Positions 17,159-26,287 are shown, numbered from the stretch's first letter. The stretch: DNA of 64,000 nucleotides from Paraburkholderia tropica (GCF_900109265.1 NZ_FNZM01000012.1:1-64000), one strand, 5' to 3'. Notes: generated from the sequence alone by a model not told the origin. Made by a program: numbers and translations.

Positions 17159-18118
17159 ATGCTGAAAAAGAAAACCGCCGTTGCCGTCGCCGTTCGCACC
17201 GTTGCCGCCCTCGCCCTGGGCTGCGCCCTGCAGGGCGCGCACGCCGCCGACAAGCAGTTGAAGTCGATCGGCATCACCGTGGGTTCGCTGGGCAATCCGT
17301 ACTTCGTGACCATCGTGCAAGGCGCGGAAGCGAAGGCCAAACAGATCAATCCGAACGCGAAGGTCACGGCCGTGTCCGCCGACTACGATCTGAACAAGCA
17401 GTTCACGCAGATCGACAACTTCATCTCGGCGCATGTCGACATGATCCTGCTGAACGCCTCCGATCCGAAAGCCATCGAGCCCGCCGTGCGCAAGGCGCGC
17501 GCGGCCGGCATCGTGGTGCTGGCCGTGGACGTGAGCGCCGCGGGCGCCGACGCCACCGTGCAGACCGACAACGTGAAGGCCGGCGCGATCTCCTGCGAAT
17601 ACCTCGCGAAGAAGATCAACGGCAAGGGCAACGTCATTATCGAAAACGGCCCGCAGGTCTCGGCGGTGATCGACCGCGTGAACGGCTGCAAGCAGGTGCT
17701 CGCGAAGTCGCCGGGCATCAAGATTCTCTCCGACGATCAGGACGGCAAAGGCTCGCGCGAAGGCGGCATGAACACGATGCAGGGCTACCTCACGCGCTTT
17801 CCGAAGCTCGACGGCGTATTCACCATCAACGATCCGCAGGCGATCGGCAGCGACCTGGCCGCCAAGCAACTGCACCGCAGCAATATCGTGATCACCTCGG
17901 TGGACGGCGCGCCCGACATCGAAGCCGCGCTCAAGGGCGACACGCTCGTGCAGGCGTCCGCGAGCCAGGACCCGTGGAAAATGGCGCAAACCGCCGTGCA
18001 GGTCGGCTACGACATCATGAACGGCAAGAAGCCCGCCAATCCGATGATCCAGATGACGCCCGCGCTCATCACGCGCGACAACGTCGGCAGCTACAAGGGC
18101 TGGACTTCGCCGCACTGA
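17159..18118 (+). CDS. Sugar ABC transporter periplasmic binding protein, RbsB-like
   Basis: 319 residues, periplasmic-binding-protein type I fold (Peripla_BP_4). A signal peptide ends GAHAADKQ (about residue 29). Family blocks are IGITVGSLGNPYFVTIVQGAE, the hinge NASDPKAIEPAVRKARAAGI and VFTINDPQAIGSDLAAKQL, seen in the translation in that order. It captures the sugar and delivers it to the permease. Start ATG 17159 has CAGGAG six bases upstream; the longer frame from 17087 lacks one. Last gene of the operon, 103 bp after the permease, and followed by a strong terminator. Sugar identity (ribose, xylose, fructose or other) cannot be told from sequence. Confidence 0.92.
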   Translation: MLKKKTAVAVAVRTVAALALGCALQGAHAADKQLKSIGITVGSLGNPYFVTIVQGAEAKAKQINPNAKVTAVSADYDLNKQFTQIDNFISAHVDMILLNASDPKAIEPAVRKARAAGIVVLAVDVSAAGADATVQTDNVKAGAISCEYLAKKINGKGNVIIENGPQVSAVIDRVNGCKQVLAKSPGIKILSDDQDGKGSREGGMNTMQGYLTRFPKLDGVFTINDPQAIGSDLAAKQLHRSNIVITSVDGAPDIEAALKGDTLVQASASQDPWKMAQTAVQVGYDIMNGKKPANPMIQMTPALITRDNVGSYKGWTSPH

Positions 18119-18143
18119 TTCTTGCGCTGAGGCTTGAAGACAA

Positions 18144-18175
18144 ACGGGCGGCCGATCAGGGCCGCCCGTTTTTTT
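18144..18175 (+). terminator. Rho-independent terminator of the sugar ABC operon
   Basis: The stem ACGGGCGGCC pairs with GGCCGCCCGT around a six-base loop and is followed by seven T. It lies 25 bases after the binding-protein stop and can also slow transcription from the convergent EAL gene. Confidence 0.9.
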
Positions 18176-18206
18176 GCATCGATCGAAAGCCGCTGAGGTC
18201 GCCGGA

Positions 18207-19964
18207 TTACGTTGCTTCGCGCGCTGCCGCCACAACCGGGGCGGGAAACGGCGCCATGCCCGGCCCGCGATACCAGCGCCCGAAATCGTCGGCGGGCATC
18301 GGCTTCGCGTAGAAGAAGCCCTGAATCCAGTTCGTGCCGCGCGCGCACAGATAATCGAATTGCGCCTGCGAAGCCACGCCTTCCGCCACGAGTTTCGCAT
18401 CGAGACTGTGCGCGAGACCGATGATGCTGTCGAGCACCACGGCGCTGCGCTCCTGCGCATCGATGGTCAGCACGAAGCCGCGATCGATCTTCAGGATATC
18501 GAACGGAAATTTCTCCAGATACGAGAGTGAGCAAAAGCCCGTTCCGAAGTCGTCGATGGCCACGCGCACGCCGTCGCGGCGCAGCGCCACGAGATTGCGC
18601 TGCGCCACGTCGGTATTGCGCACCAGCGAACGTTCGGTGATTTCCAGCACCACCTCGATGCCGCGTCCGCCAATGCTGCGCGTGAAGTTGCGCACGTCGG
18701 GCAGCAGCGCCTCGCTCGACAGATGTTCGGGCGCGAAGTTGATGCCGAGGTGAAAACCCGGCAACGTCGCCCATTTCATGACGTCCTGGGCAATCAGCGT
18801 GAGCAGATGCTGCGTGAGCGGCACGATCACGTGCTCTTCTTCGGCAGCCTGAATGAACTCGTCCGGACGCACCGTGCCGATGCCGGGCCGCACCCAGCGC
18901 AGCAGCGCTTCCGCGCCCTCGCAGCGCCCGCTCGCCACGCCGAACAGCGGCTGATATTCGACATGAAATTCGCCCGCGCGGATCGCGCGCAGCAGTTGCT
19001 CGCGGCGCGACCGGCGGCTTTGCTGCACGCGATACACGAGCCAGACCAGCAGCGCGGCGAGCAGCGCCGTCCACGGCAGATAGCGAAACAACAGCACACG
19101 CCATGTGGCGTTCAGCCGTTCGGGCAAGCCTTGCAGACGCAGTTCGATCACGCTGCCGTCGAGCGTGCGGCGCACGTCGGCGAGCAGCGGCGCGGATTCC
19201 ATCGGGCTGTCGCCGCCCGCCTCGTCGCGCGCGGGGTCGCCGCCAGCGGGAATTTCGTGCAGCGCGGGCCCGGTGCCCACGCGCAGCGTCGCCTGCCGGA
19301 ACTCGTTATGCGGCGCGGCAGCGTGCAGCAGATCGAGCAGATACTGCGAGTCCACCGCCGCGACCACGTTGCGGCCGCCGATGGCGCGCACGGCCACCAG
19401 CAGCGCGGGCCGGTTCGCGACAAGCGGCGTGCCCGGGACGATCATCAGCCAGTCGCCGCGCGGCGTGCGCACGTTGCCGTTGAGGAAGGTCTCGACCGCG
19501 ATCGACTGATTGCCGGTCGCCGACGAGCAGGCGACGTGATCGCTGTCGAGAATATTGAGCGTGCGCACATAGGGCTGCGTCGCGGCGGCGAGCGAGAGTT
19601 CGCGCGACAGCGTCTCGCACGGCGCGCCCGCATGCGGCGCGACCGAGCGCGCGGCGTCGCGCGCCTGCTCGACGATCGCCATCACCTGATTGACGACGAA
19701 GTTCGAGGCCAGCGCGGCCTCGCTGCGCCCGATGCGCACGGCTTCGTAGCGCGTCAGCAGCACGCAGAGCACGAGCGGCACGCCGGCGGCGAGCGCGATC
19801 ACCAGCCCGCGCGCGGCCAGGTTCGCGAGCCGCGCGAGCATGCCGGGTGCATCGGAAGAACGGGGTGACTGAAACGGCACAGGTTTCTCCGTCGCGACGC
19901 GCGCGCGAAATGGCGTGAGCCTTGCCGGAACGTTACACCAAGGGACAGAATGAGGAGCGCACAC
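18207..19964 (-). CDS. CSS-motif/EAL-domain cyclic-di-GMP phosphodiesterase
   Basis: 585 residues. One membrane helix (about 51-71), a periplasmic CSS-motif domain with C116 and the C146-S-S motif, a second helix (about 294-313), then a cytoplasmic EAL domain. Catalytic residues are intact: E352 in the EAL motif, N409, E441 in LEITER, D471-D472 in DDFGTG, K492 and E528. It should hydrolyse c-di-GMP to pGpG. In CSS-EAL proteins such as E. coli PdeC the periplasmic cysteines regulate activity by redox state; the same is inferred here. The GTG at 19964 has GGAG close upstream; ATG 19841 is an alternative that keeps both helices. It follows the GGDEF gene by 54 bp on the same strand, so an opposing enzyme pair is probably co-transcribed. 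Confidence 0.92.
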   Translation of the reverse strand: MCAPHSVPWCNVPARLTPFRARVATEKPVPFQSPRSSDAPGMLARLANLAARGLVIALAAGVPLVLCVLLTRYEAVRIGRSEAALASNFVVNQVMAIVEQARDAARSVAPHAGAPCETLSRELSLAAATQPYVRTLNILDSDHVACSSATGNQSIAVETFLNGNVRTPRGDWLMIVPGTPLVANRPALLVAVRAIGGRNVVAAVDSQYLLDLLHAAAPHNEFRQATLRVGTGPALHEIPAGGDPARDEAGGDSPMESAPLLADVRRTLDGSVIELRLQGLPERLNATWRVLLFRYLPWTALLAALLVWLVYRVQQSRRSRREQLLRAIRAGEFHVEYQPLFGVASGRCEGAEALLRWVRPGIGTVRPDEFIQAAEEEHVIVPLTQHLLTLIAQDVMKWATLPGFHLGINFAPEHLSSEALLPDVRNFTRSIGGRGIEVVLEITERSLVRNTDVAQRNLVALRRDGVRVAIDDFGTGFCSLSYLEKFPFDILKIDRGFVLTIDAQERSAVVLDSIIGLAHSLDAKLVAEGVASQAQFDYLCARGTNWIQGFFYAKPMPADDFGRWYRGPGMAPFPAPVVAAAREAT

Positions 19965-20018
19965 TGCTCCGCAGCCGGGAGACGCGCATGTTCACGGCGA
20001 TGCCCGAAAACCGCGCGC

Positions 20019-21950
20019 TCAGGCGCACTCGATGCGGTTGCGGCCGCCCTTCTTGGCGCGATAGAGCGCCACGTCGCTGCGCGAGAGCGCGGCTTCGGCG
20101 GCGCTGTCGTCGGCGCTCATCTGCGTGATGCCGATGCTCACGGCGAGCGTGACCGGCCCGGCGACGCTGAGCAGCGGGTCGACGGCGATGCGGTCCTGAA
20201 TGCGGCGCGCCACGCGGCACGCGCCTTCCACGTCGGCGCCGTCGAGCAGAATGGCGAACTCCTCGCCGCCGATGCGGCCCGCCACGTCGCCCGCGCGCAG
20301 ATGCGTGCGCAGGATTTCGGCGAAGTGGCGCAGCGCGTCGTCGCCGACCGCGTGGCCGAAGCGGTCGTTGATCGACTTGAAATGATCGAGGTCGCACATC
20401 ATGACCGCCGCCACGTTGCCGATGCCGCCGAGTCCCTTCATGCCGACCATGCCCGTCACGCCGGCCGCGCTCGCCACGCGGCGCAGCAGCGCGAGCTTCG
20501 CTTCCACGCGCGCCATGAAATGACGCCGGTTCGCGAGCCGCGTGAGGCCGTCGGTGGTCGCGAACTCCTGCAACTCGGCTTCGATGCGCTTGCGCTCGGT
20601 GACGTCGGTGATAAAGCCGTGCCACACGGTCGCGCCATCGGCGAGACGGCGCGGCTTCGCATCGCCCTGACGCCAGCGCAAGCCCTGCTGCGGCAGACAC
20701 ACGCGATATTCGAGGTGCCACGGCGCGAGCACGGCCGCCGACGCCGCGAACGACGCGCGATACGCATCCAGATCCTCGGGATGCACGAGCGCCTCGATGC
20801 CGCTCGCGTCGGCCGCGACCTGCGCGGGCGTCAGTTCGTAAATCTCCGCGATCCCCGCACTCGCATACGGAAACGACACATGGCCGTCGCGCGCCTGATG
20901 GCACTGGAACACGAGGCCCGGCACTTCATTCGTCAGATTGGTGACGAGATTCACCGACTCGCGCAGACGCTCGGCCATTTCGCGCATCGAGGTGATATCG
21001 GTCGTGGTGCCGATCATGCGCAGCGCGCGCCCGTCCGCGTCGCGCGCCGTCACCTTGCCGCGGCTGCAGATCCACTTGTAGCTGCCGTCTTTACAGCGGA
21101 TGCGGTGCTCGACTTCGTAGTGCGCGGTGCGGCCTTCGAAGTGCGCCTGCATGGTCGCTTTCACGTAATCGCGGTCGTCGGGATGCAGGCGCAGGAGGCT
21201 GTCTTCTACGCGGCTCGTCACTTCGTCGTCCTCGTAGCCGAGCATCGCTTTCCAGCCGGTGGAATAGCGGATCTCGCCCGTGACGACGTCGCGATCCCAG
21301 ATGCCCGTGCCGCTGCCCGCGATCGCCAGCGCCAGCAGACGCTCGCGCGCACGCAACGCTTCGACTTCGTCGTGCGCCGGCGGCGCCTGCACCGCGAGCG
21401 TGGCGATCACGCGCGCGAAATCGTCGAGGCTCGCGCGCTCGGCGGCGTTCAGCTCGCGCGGCGCGTGATCGATCAGGTAGAGCGTGCCGGGCGAGTCGCC
21501 GTTCGCGCCCGCCAGCGGCCAGGCGGCGACGAAGCGAAATGGCAGCGCGCTCGCGCGATTCAGACAGGCCTGCCAGGCCGGATCGCCCGCCACGTCGCTG
21601 ACGACGATCGGTTCGCTCGCGAACGCGCCCGTTTGCGCGCCGCCCAGGCGTTCGGCGCGCTGCAGTTCGAGCAGCGCGTCGCGCAACGGTGCATCGACGC
21701 CCTCGCCCAGCCACGCTCCCGCGTGCGCGTCGTCACGCATGTGGCCCGGCAGCACGCAGGCGGAAGCCACGTTGAAGTGGCGCGCGATCACGCGCATCAA
21801 GGCGTCGAGCGGGGCCTCGCGGGCGACTTCATGAAGGGCTTCATGAGCAGGCGGCAACGCGCCATCGTCCATGCCGCGCACGCGTGCGCCGCCGCTTTTG
21901 GAGGCAGCGGGGGCAGTCGCGGATTCGACGGATGGCGGAGGGACGGCCAT
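20019..21950 (-). CDS. GAF-PAS-PAS-GGDEF diguanylate cyclase
   Basis: 643 residues and no membrane segment. The order is an N-terminal GAF-like domain (about 35-190), a PAS_3 domain with PAC (about 210-335, HPDDRDYV and GSYKWICSRG), a second PAS (about 340-470, FPYASAGIAEIYELTP) and a GGDEF domain. The active site is GGEEF at about 561-565, and an inhibitory I-site RAGD lies five residues before it, so product inhibition is expected. It should make c-di-GMP under control of soluble sensory domains. The ATG at 21950 is preferred over an upstream TTG at 22046, though neither has a clear ribosome binding site. It is upstream of the EAL gene on the same strand. Confidence 0.9.
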   Translation of the reverse strand: MAVPPPSVESATAPAASKSGGARVRGMDDGALPPAHEALHEVAREAPLDALMRVIARHFNVASACVLPGHMRDDAHAGAWLGEGVDAPLRDALLELQRAERLGGAQTGAFASEPIVVSDVAGDPAWQACLNRASALPFRFVAAWPLAGANGDSPGTLYLIDHAPRELNAAERASLDDFARVIATLAVQAPPAHDEVEALRARERLLALAIAGSGTGIWDRDVVTGEIRYSTGWKAMLGYEDDEVTSRVEDSLLRLHPDDRDYVKATMQAHFEGRTAHYEVEHRIRCKDGSYKWICSRGKVTARDADGRALRMIGTTTDITSMREMAERLRESVNLVTNLTNEVPGLVFQCHQARDGHVSFPYASAGIAEIYELTPAQVAADASGIEALVHPEDLDAYRASFAASAAVLAPWHLEYRVCLPQQGLRWRQGDAKPRRLADGATVWHGFITDVTERKRIEAELQEFATTDGLTRLANRRHFMARVEAKLALLRRVASAAGVTGMVGMKGLGGIGNVAAVMMCDLDHFKSINDRFGHAVGDDALRHFAEILRTHLRAGDVAGRIGGEEFAILLDGADVEGACRVARRIQDRIAVDPLLSVAGPVTLAVSIGITQMSADDSAAEAALSRSDVALYRAKKGGRNRIECA

Positions 21951-22088
21951 AGCGTTAGCACACAGGCTGGAGGGGTGGAAAGGGTCAAAACGGCGCGGGG
22001 CCGACGGTTCGAGCGCGTAGTATAAGGCCTCAAATAAAGGCCTCAATTTTCGCCGCCAGTCCGCGCGTGCGCGTTATGGCACGCGCGC

Positions 22089-23216
22089 CTAGCTGTCGCC
22101 GCGGCGGCGGAACACCCACCAGCCGAGCAGCGCCGTGAAGCTCGCCACCACCAGCACCATCAGCCAGAAGCCGTGCCGGTTCTCGGCGAGCGGAATGCCG
22201 CCCACGTTCATGCCGAAAAAACCCGCGACGATATTGATCGGCAAGGCGAGCACGGTCACCAGCGTGAGCGTGAAGAGCGTGCGGTTGTTCTGCTCTTCGA
22301 GACGCGCGGCGATCTCTTCCTGCAGGAGCTTGATGCGCTCGACCAGCCCCGCCATGTCGCCGAGCACGAGCGAGAATTCTTCGGTCGCCTCGCGCAGATC
22401 CTGCACGTCGGGCGATTGCAGCCAGCGCGGCGGACGCGCGAGCAGACGGAAGATCGAGCCGGGTTCGGGCGCGAGCATGCGCTGCAATCGTACGAGGATA
22501 CGGCGCATGGCGGCCAGTTCGTGGCGGCTTTTCGAGCGGCGCGAGGCGAGGAACTGATCTTCGGCGCGATCCACGTCGATGCTCGTGCGGCGCACGATTT
22601 CCACCATCAGGTCGGCCTGATCGCGCATCAGATGAATCAGCAGTTCGGCGGGCGAGCGGAACGTCTCGCCATTGCGCACGTCGCCGCGCAAACGGTCGAT
22701 CGAGCGCAGCGGCTTCATGCGCGCCGTCACCAGCAGGCGTTCGTGCGTATAGGACCAGAGCGTGGCGATCTGCGAAGGCGTCAGCTCGAAATCGAACATC
22801 ACGTCGTTGACGACCGCGAACAGCGCGCCGTCCATGTGTTCGATACGCGTGGAATGCGAGCCTTCGACGAGCATTTCGAAAAAGCCGTCGGGCAAATCCA
22901 GATGCGAGCGCATCCACGAGGCGCTCGCGGCATGCGCGAGATTGAAGTGCAGCCAGTAGAAGGCGCCGTCGTCGGCCGGACTGGGCTCGGGCTGCACAGG
23001 CGCGCAATCCGGCGTGGCGAGATCCGCATTCTGGCGCGCGGCGGCAGCAAGCGCCGCTTCGGCGGCCTCGGCGGCCAGGGCGCGCGCATGCTGAAGCCCG
23101 CGCAGCACTTCCTCGCCGCTGACGGGCTGGCCCGGCTGGCCAGGCGTGAAGCGGAATCCGCATATCAGGCCCGACATGTCGGCGCCATAAGTTGCAATGG
23201 ACGAAGCGAGATCCAT
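22089..23216 (-). CDS. CorA/ZntB-family divalent cation transporter
   Basis: 375 residues with a large cytoplasmic N-terminal domain and two C-terminal membrane helices. The family signature after the first helix reads GMNVGGIPL, the ZntB-like form of the CorA GMN motif, so Zn2+ or another divalent cation rather than only Mg2+ is likely. A long helix LEEQNNRTLFTLTLVTVLALP leads into the pore. Start ATG 23216 is supported by N-terminal similarity (GADMSGLICGFRF); a frame open to 23327 lacks a ribosome binding site. It lies 138 bp upstream of the GGDEF gene on the same strand, probably a separate unit. Confidence 0.88.
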   Translation of the reverse strand: MDLASSIATYGADMSGLICGFRFTPGQPGQPVSGEEVLRGLQHARALAAEAAEAALAAAARQNADLATPDCAPVQPEPSPADDGAFYWLHFNLAHAASASWMRSHLDLPDGFFEMLVEGSHSTRIEHMDGALFAVVNDVMFDFELTPSQIATLWSYTHERLLVTARMKPLRSIDRLRGDVRNGETFRSPAELLIHLMRDQADLMVEIVRRTSIDVDRAEDQFLASRRSKSRHELAAMRRILVRLQRMLAPEPGSIFRLLARPPRWLQSPDVQDLREATEEFSLVLGDMAGLVERIKLLQEEIAARLEEQNNRTLFTLTLVTVLALPINIVAGFFGMNVGGIPLAENRHGFWLMVLVVASFTALLGWWVFRRRGDS

Positions 23217-23502
23217 GGTCGTGTGGCCGTTTGATCGCCGCAAGCATGCCACACGGGTGCTTTCGCGGGCAAGCTTGCACGCGCTCAAAGACACAAAACC
23301 GTCATATTGCGCCGATGTCCCGCCCAAACTCCGAGGCGCGTTCCGCCGAGTTTGCCGACCGCCCCGCTTACATCGCTACACGAAGATACACACGCGAACG
23401 GAATAGCACGGCGCGCCATGCGTTCATCTCCATGCAGGCCGACATGAATCCAGCACGATCGATTCCGGTCACGCACCAACCTCACATTATCAGGAGTTCG
23501 AA

Positions 23503-23856
23503 ATGTCCATTCGCCACGCCATGTTCGCCACCTTCATCGCACTTGCCTCCGTGGGTGCCGTCACGCAAGCCTCGGCACAAGGCCTCACGCGCGCCGAAGT
23601 GCGCCAGCAGTTGATCGAAGCCGAAAACAACGGCTCGCGTTTCGTGACCGATGCGTCGTACCCGGACGTGAGTCCCGTGTTCGCGCAGCAAGTGGCCGCA
23701 CAGCAACATCAGCAGCCGCCGCGTGTCGCGCAGACCGCGGCCGATCCCGTCGCGCAAAGCGGCATGGGCATGCCGATGCCCGGCACGAGCGAGTCGGGCG
23801 CGCCGCAAATGTGCGTCGGCCCGGCGAGCTTCTGCAATATCTATCAGGGTAGCTGA
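23503..23856 (+). CDS. DUF4148 small secreted protein
   Basis: 117 residues with a signal peptide ending ASAQ (about residue 26). The DUF4148 core LTRAEVRQQLIEAENNG then YPDVSPVFAQQVAAQ follows; the tail is Met/Pro/Gly-rich and has two Cys. DUF4148 proteins are abundant in Burkholderia and relatives, mostly as small exported proteins of unknown function. ATG 23503 is preceded by CAGGAG at eight bases. It stands alone with a hairpin after it. This gene is one of the stronger hints for Burkholderiaceae. Confidence 0.85.
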   Translation: MSIRHAMFATFIALASVGAVTQASAQGLTRAEVRQQLIEAENNGSRFVTDASYPDVSPVFAQQVAAQQHQQPPRVAQTAADPVAQSGMGMPMPGTSESGAPQMCVGPASFCNIYQGS

Positions 23857-23886
23857 GCGCAGAGAAGACGCTGTTCGACACCGTGC

Positions 23887-23927
23887 AACGCCGACGCCCC
23901 GCTCTCGATGAGCGGGGCGTCGGCGTT
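23887..23927. terminator. 17-bp perfect hairpin between convergent genes
   Basis: AACGCCGACGCCCCGCT (23887-23903) pairs with its exact complement at 23911-23927 around a seven-base loop. It separates the DUF4148 gene from the convergent anti-sigma gene and can act on both strands. No T-tract follows. Confidence 0.7.
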
Positions 23928-24005
23928 CGCATGCGAACCATGACGCGGCAAGAACGGTGCGGGCAATCCGCACCGCTACGTCATGAATACCGCGTCAATA
24001 GAGCT

Positions 24006-24869
24006 TCAATGCGGCGTCAGTTGCGAATAGACGTCGTGCGCGAGTTGCAGCATCACCTTGTGGTCGATGCCGCCGGACAGCGCATAGCCGAAGTCGCCGT
24101 CGATCCAGTAGAACACGCTCACGGGGCCGTCCTCGTAGAGCTTGAACGCCGTGGTGTTGCTGCTGGTCTTGCGGTGCGAGATGCACAGCGTCACGCGTTC
24201 GCCCTGCGCGTTGTGATACATGAACTGCGCGACTTCACCGTCGGGACCGGGCAGCAAACGGCCGCCCGCCAGCTCGAAACCGCTTTTCGCGAGCATGGGC
24301 GGATGCACGTCGGTGCCGAGCCGGTTCGCGAGCCATTGCACGAAGTCCTGCTCCTGATGGCTGCTCATGGTGTCCGGACGCCCGACTTCGGGCATGTAGA
24401 CCACATGGGCGAGCGCGGCTTCGTGGACGAAGCTCATCGTCGTGTCGGCGCTCGCCGTCTGCTGATCGCCGCGACCGGCAGTACCCGGCATGAACGCCGC
24501 GCCGTAATGCGTGCCCCAGCCGATCCCCACGCCCAGCACCAGCGCGGCCGCCATGCCCGCGTACTTCGGCCAGTTGGCGGCCGCGCGCACGGGCGCTTTC
24601 AGCGTTGGGTTCAGCGTTCTGGTCGCGTCCACGCGCGCGGCAGGCGCTTCGCTCGCCGCGCGCAGACGCGCGGGCACCGGCTCGCTGAGCAGGCTGTCGA
24701 AGCGCTCATGCAGCAGGCTGTTCAGCGAAAAGAAGTCGCCGACACGCGCGGCGAGGTCGGGATTGCGTTCGAGCTCGCGCTCGACGTCGGCGCGGCGCGC
24801 TTCCGAGAGCGTGCCGTCCACGTAGGCGTGGATTTCGTCTTCGGTCACGGGAATTTGTTGCTCGCTCAT
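24006..24869 (-). CDS. Anti-sigma factor (RsiW/RskA-like, non-zinc)
   Basis: 287 residues. The N-terminal about 60 residues (TEDEIHAYVDGTLSEARRADVERELERNPDLAARV, read in the translation) are an anti-sigma domain of the zf-HC2-like fold, but the zinc motif HxxxCxxC is missing. One membrane helix spans about residues 103-118 (YAGMAAALVLGVGIGWG); the C-terminal 165 residues are periplasmic. It should hold the adjacent ECF sigma factor at the membrane until a signal arrives. Its start overlaps the sigma stop by four bases (ATGA), the usual sigma/anti-sigma coupling. Confidence 0.85.
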   Translation of the reverse strand: MSEQQIPVTEDEIHAYVDGTLSEARRADVERELERNPDLAARVGDFFSLNSLLHERFDSLLSEPVPARLRAASEAPAARVDATRTLNPTLKAPVRAAANWPKYAGMAAALVLGVGIGWGTHYGAAFMPGTAGRGDQQTASADTTMSFVHEAALAHVVYMPEVGRPDTMSSHQEQDFVQWLANRLGTDVHPPMLAKSGFELAGGRLLPGPDGEVAQFMYHNAQGERVTLCISHRKTSSNTTAFKLYEDGPVSVFYWIDGDFGYALSGGIDHKVMLQLAHDVYSQLTPH

Positions 24870-25384
24870 CGCACCACCTTCAGATTCGCGCGCGGCACCG
24901 CGCCGGCCATGAGCGCACGCAGGCGCTCGCGTCCGCGCGACAGCCGCGACATCACCGTGCCGATGGGGACGTCCAGCGCCAGCGCCACATCGGCATAACT
25001 CATTTCTTCGAGGCCCACCAGCAGCACCACTTCACGCTGTTCGACCGGCAGCCGCTGCAACGCGAAGTCGAGATCGCGCACTTCGAGCGCGCCGGTCTGG
25101 GTCGCGGGCACGGCGTAGTCGGTTTCGGGTACGCTGTCGTCGTCGACGGAGACATGCGTGCCGCGCGCCGCCGACTTGCGCACCTGATTCACGAAGATGT
25201 TGTGCATGATCGTGAACAGCCACGCGCGCAGGTCGGTGCCCGCTCGGAACAGCTCGGTGCGCGCGATTGCGCGTTCGAGCGTGTCCTGCACGAGATCGTC
25301 GGCGAGCTCGCGGTTGTTGATCAGCGCGCGCGCATAGCGCCTCAGGCGCGGCACGTGATCGATCAGTTCGTCACGGATGTCCAT
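24866..25384 (-). CDS. ECF-type RNA polymerase sigma factor
   Basis: 172 residues. Region 2 (LRRYARALINNRELADDLVQDTLERAI... in the translation) contains the DDLVQDT motif and DLRAWLFTIMHNIFVNQVRK; region 4 has LPVEQREVVLLVGLEEMSYADVALALDVPIGTVMSRLSRGRERLR in order. It directs RNA polymerase to stress-type promoters. ATG 25384 has AAGGA seven bases upstream. It lies between two anti-sigma-like genes: one 22 bp upstream and one overlapping downstream. The regulon is unknown; a candidate own promoter is described upstream of the operon. Confidence 0.92.
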   Translation of the reverse strand: MDIRDELIDHVPRLRRYARALINNRELADDLVQDTLERAIARTELFRAGTDLRAWLFTIMHNIFVNQVRKSAARGTHVSVDDDSVPETDYAVPATQTGALEVRDLDFALQRLPVEQREVVLLVGLEEMSYADVALALDVPIGTVMSRLSRGRERLRALMAGAVPRANLKVVR

Positions 25385-25406
25385 GTTGCATCCTTCTCTG
25401 CCCTCT

Positions 25407-26228
25407 TTATTCGTGCGTGCGGCGCTCGCGACGCGAGGCGCCCTGCTGCGTGGCGACGTCGGCGGCGCGCATCAGACCGTGCGTCGCGGCATTGCCCGCG
25501 AGCACCCAGCGCGTGCCGTGCGACGTCCAGCCGAGCAGACGCAGCGCACCCACGCGGCGCGCGCTCCACTGCGGCGCGTCGGCCGCGAACCAGGCGCGCG
25601 CGCCCAGCAGCACGACCGGTTCGCCGTCGCCATTTTCGTAGACGTAGCGCGCGGCGCGCGCAAACGGACCCAGCTCCATCTTGCCCGCCGACACGAGCCG
25701 CAAGCCCGCCGAGGCCAGATCGAACGGCGCGGCGTCGGCGGCTGCATCGACGTGATAGATGTTATCGACACTTGCGCCTTCATGGGCGTGATCGGCGCCG
25801 ATTGACGCGGCCGGAGCCGCTTCCATCAGCGCCATGACGGCCGCGTTGTTCAGCGTGTGGTCGTCCGGTTCGGTCAGCGCCAGCCAGGCCGCGCCCGCCG
25901 CGAGCATCGCACACACCAGCGCGAGCGCGGCGGCGCGGCGGCGCCAGACCGCGCGCAGACCAAACCCGGCGCGCCGCGCCGGCATGCCGGACTGCGTGCC
26001 GGACTGCGTGCTCGCCAAGGCCGGATGCGACGCTGCGGCCGCGTGAAACGAGCGGCGCATCTGCGCATTGAGACGCCGATAGAACAGGATCCGATGCCAT
26101 TCGCCGGGCCGCCGTGCCAGATAACGCCGCACGCGCGCGGCGTGCTCGCCGGCCAGCGAGCCGTCAGTGTAGGCCTGAATATCGGCCTCGGACACCGGCC
26201 GCTCGTCGGGCGGCCCTTGGGAAACCAT
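25407..26228 (-). CDS. Second anti-sigma-like membrane protein upstream of the ECF sigma gene
   Basis: 273 residues. The N-terminal block SEADIQAYTDGSLAGEHAARVRRYLARRPGEW parallels the N-terminus of the downstream anti-sigma factor (EDEIHAYVDGTLSEARRADVERELERNPDL), read residue by residue, so the two share an ancestor. No Cys/His zinc motif. One membrane helix lies near residues 100-118 (ALALVCAMLAAGAAWLAL); the outer domain is about 155 residues and ends in basic RRERRTHE. First gene of a three-gene leftward operon. It may be a second brake, a co-sensor or a scaffold; sequence alone does not decide. Confidence 0.75.
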   Translation of the reverse strand: MVSQGPPDERPVSEADIQAYTDGSLAGEHAARVRRYLARRPGEWHRILFYRRLNAQMRRSFHAAAASHPALASTQSGTQSGMPARRAGFGLRAVWRRRAAALALVCAMLAAGAAWLALTEPDDHTLNNAAVMALMEAAPAASIGADHAHEGASVDNIYHVDAAADAAPFDLASAGLRLVSAGKMELGPFARAARYVYENGDGEPVVLLGARAWFAADAPQWSARRVGALRLLGWTSHGTRWVLAGNAATHGLMRAADVATQQGASRRERRTHE

Positions 26229-26257
26229 GATCGTCGGCCTGCGTGGATGGAGATAAT

Positions 26258-26287
26258 GGACTAACAGGCGGCCCGGCGATTTATTCC
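26258..26287 (-). promoter_or_regulatory. Candidate ECF-dependent promoter of the sigma/anti-sigma operon
   Basis: On the minus strand GGAATAAA (26287-26280) is followed by GTTAGTCC (26265-26258). GGAA-type -35 and GTT-type -10 boxes with about 17 bases between fit the general ECF pattern. It is 30 bases upstream of the first start codon, so autoregulation is a reasonable inference. Confidence 0.4.

Noticed and set aside
22173..23234. A 353-codon plus-strand frame opposite the CorA-like gene
   Set aside because: Arg/His-rich with no domain; the minus strand carries the GMNVGG signature and two membrane helices.
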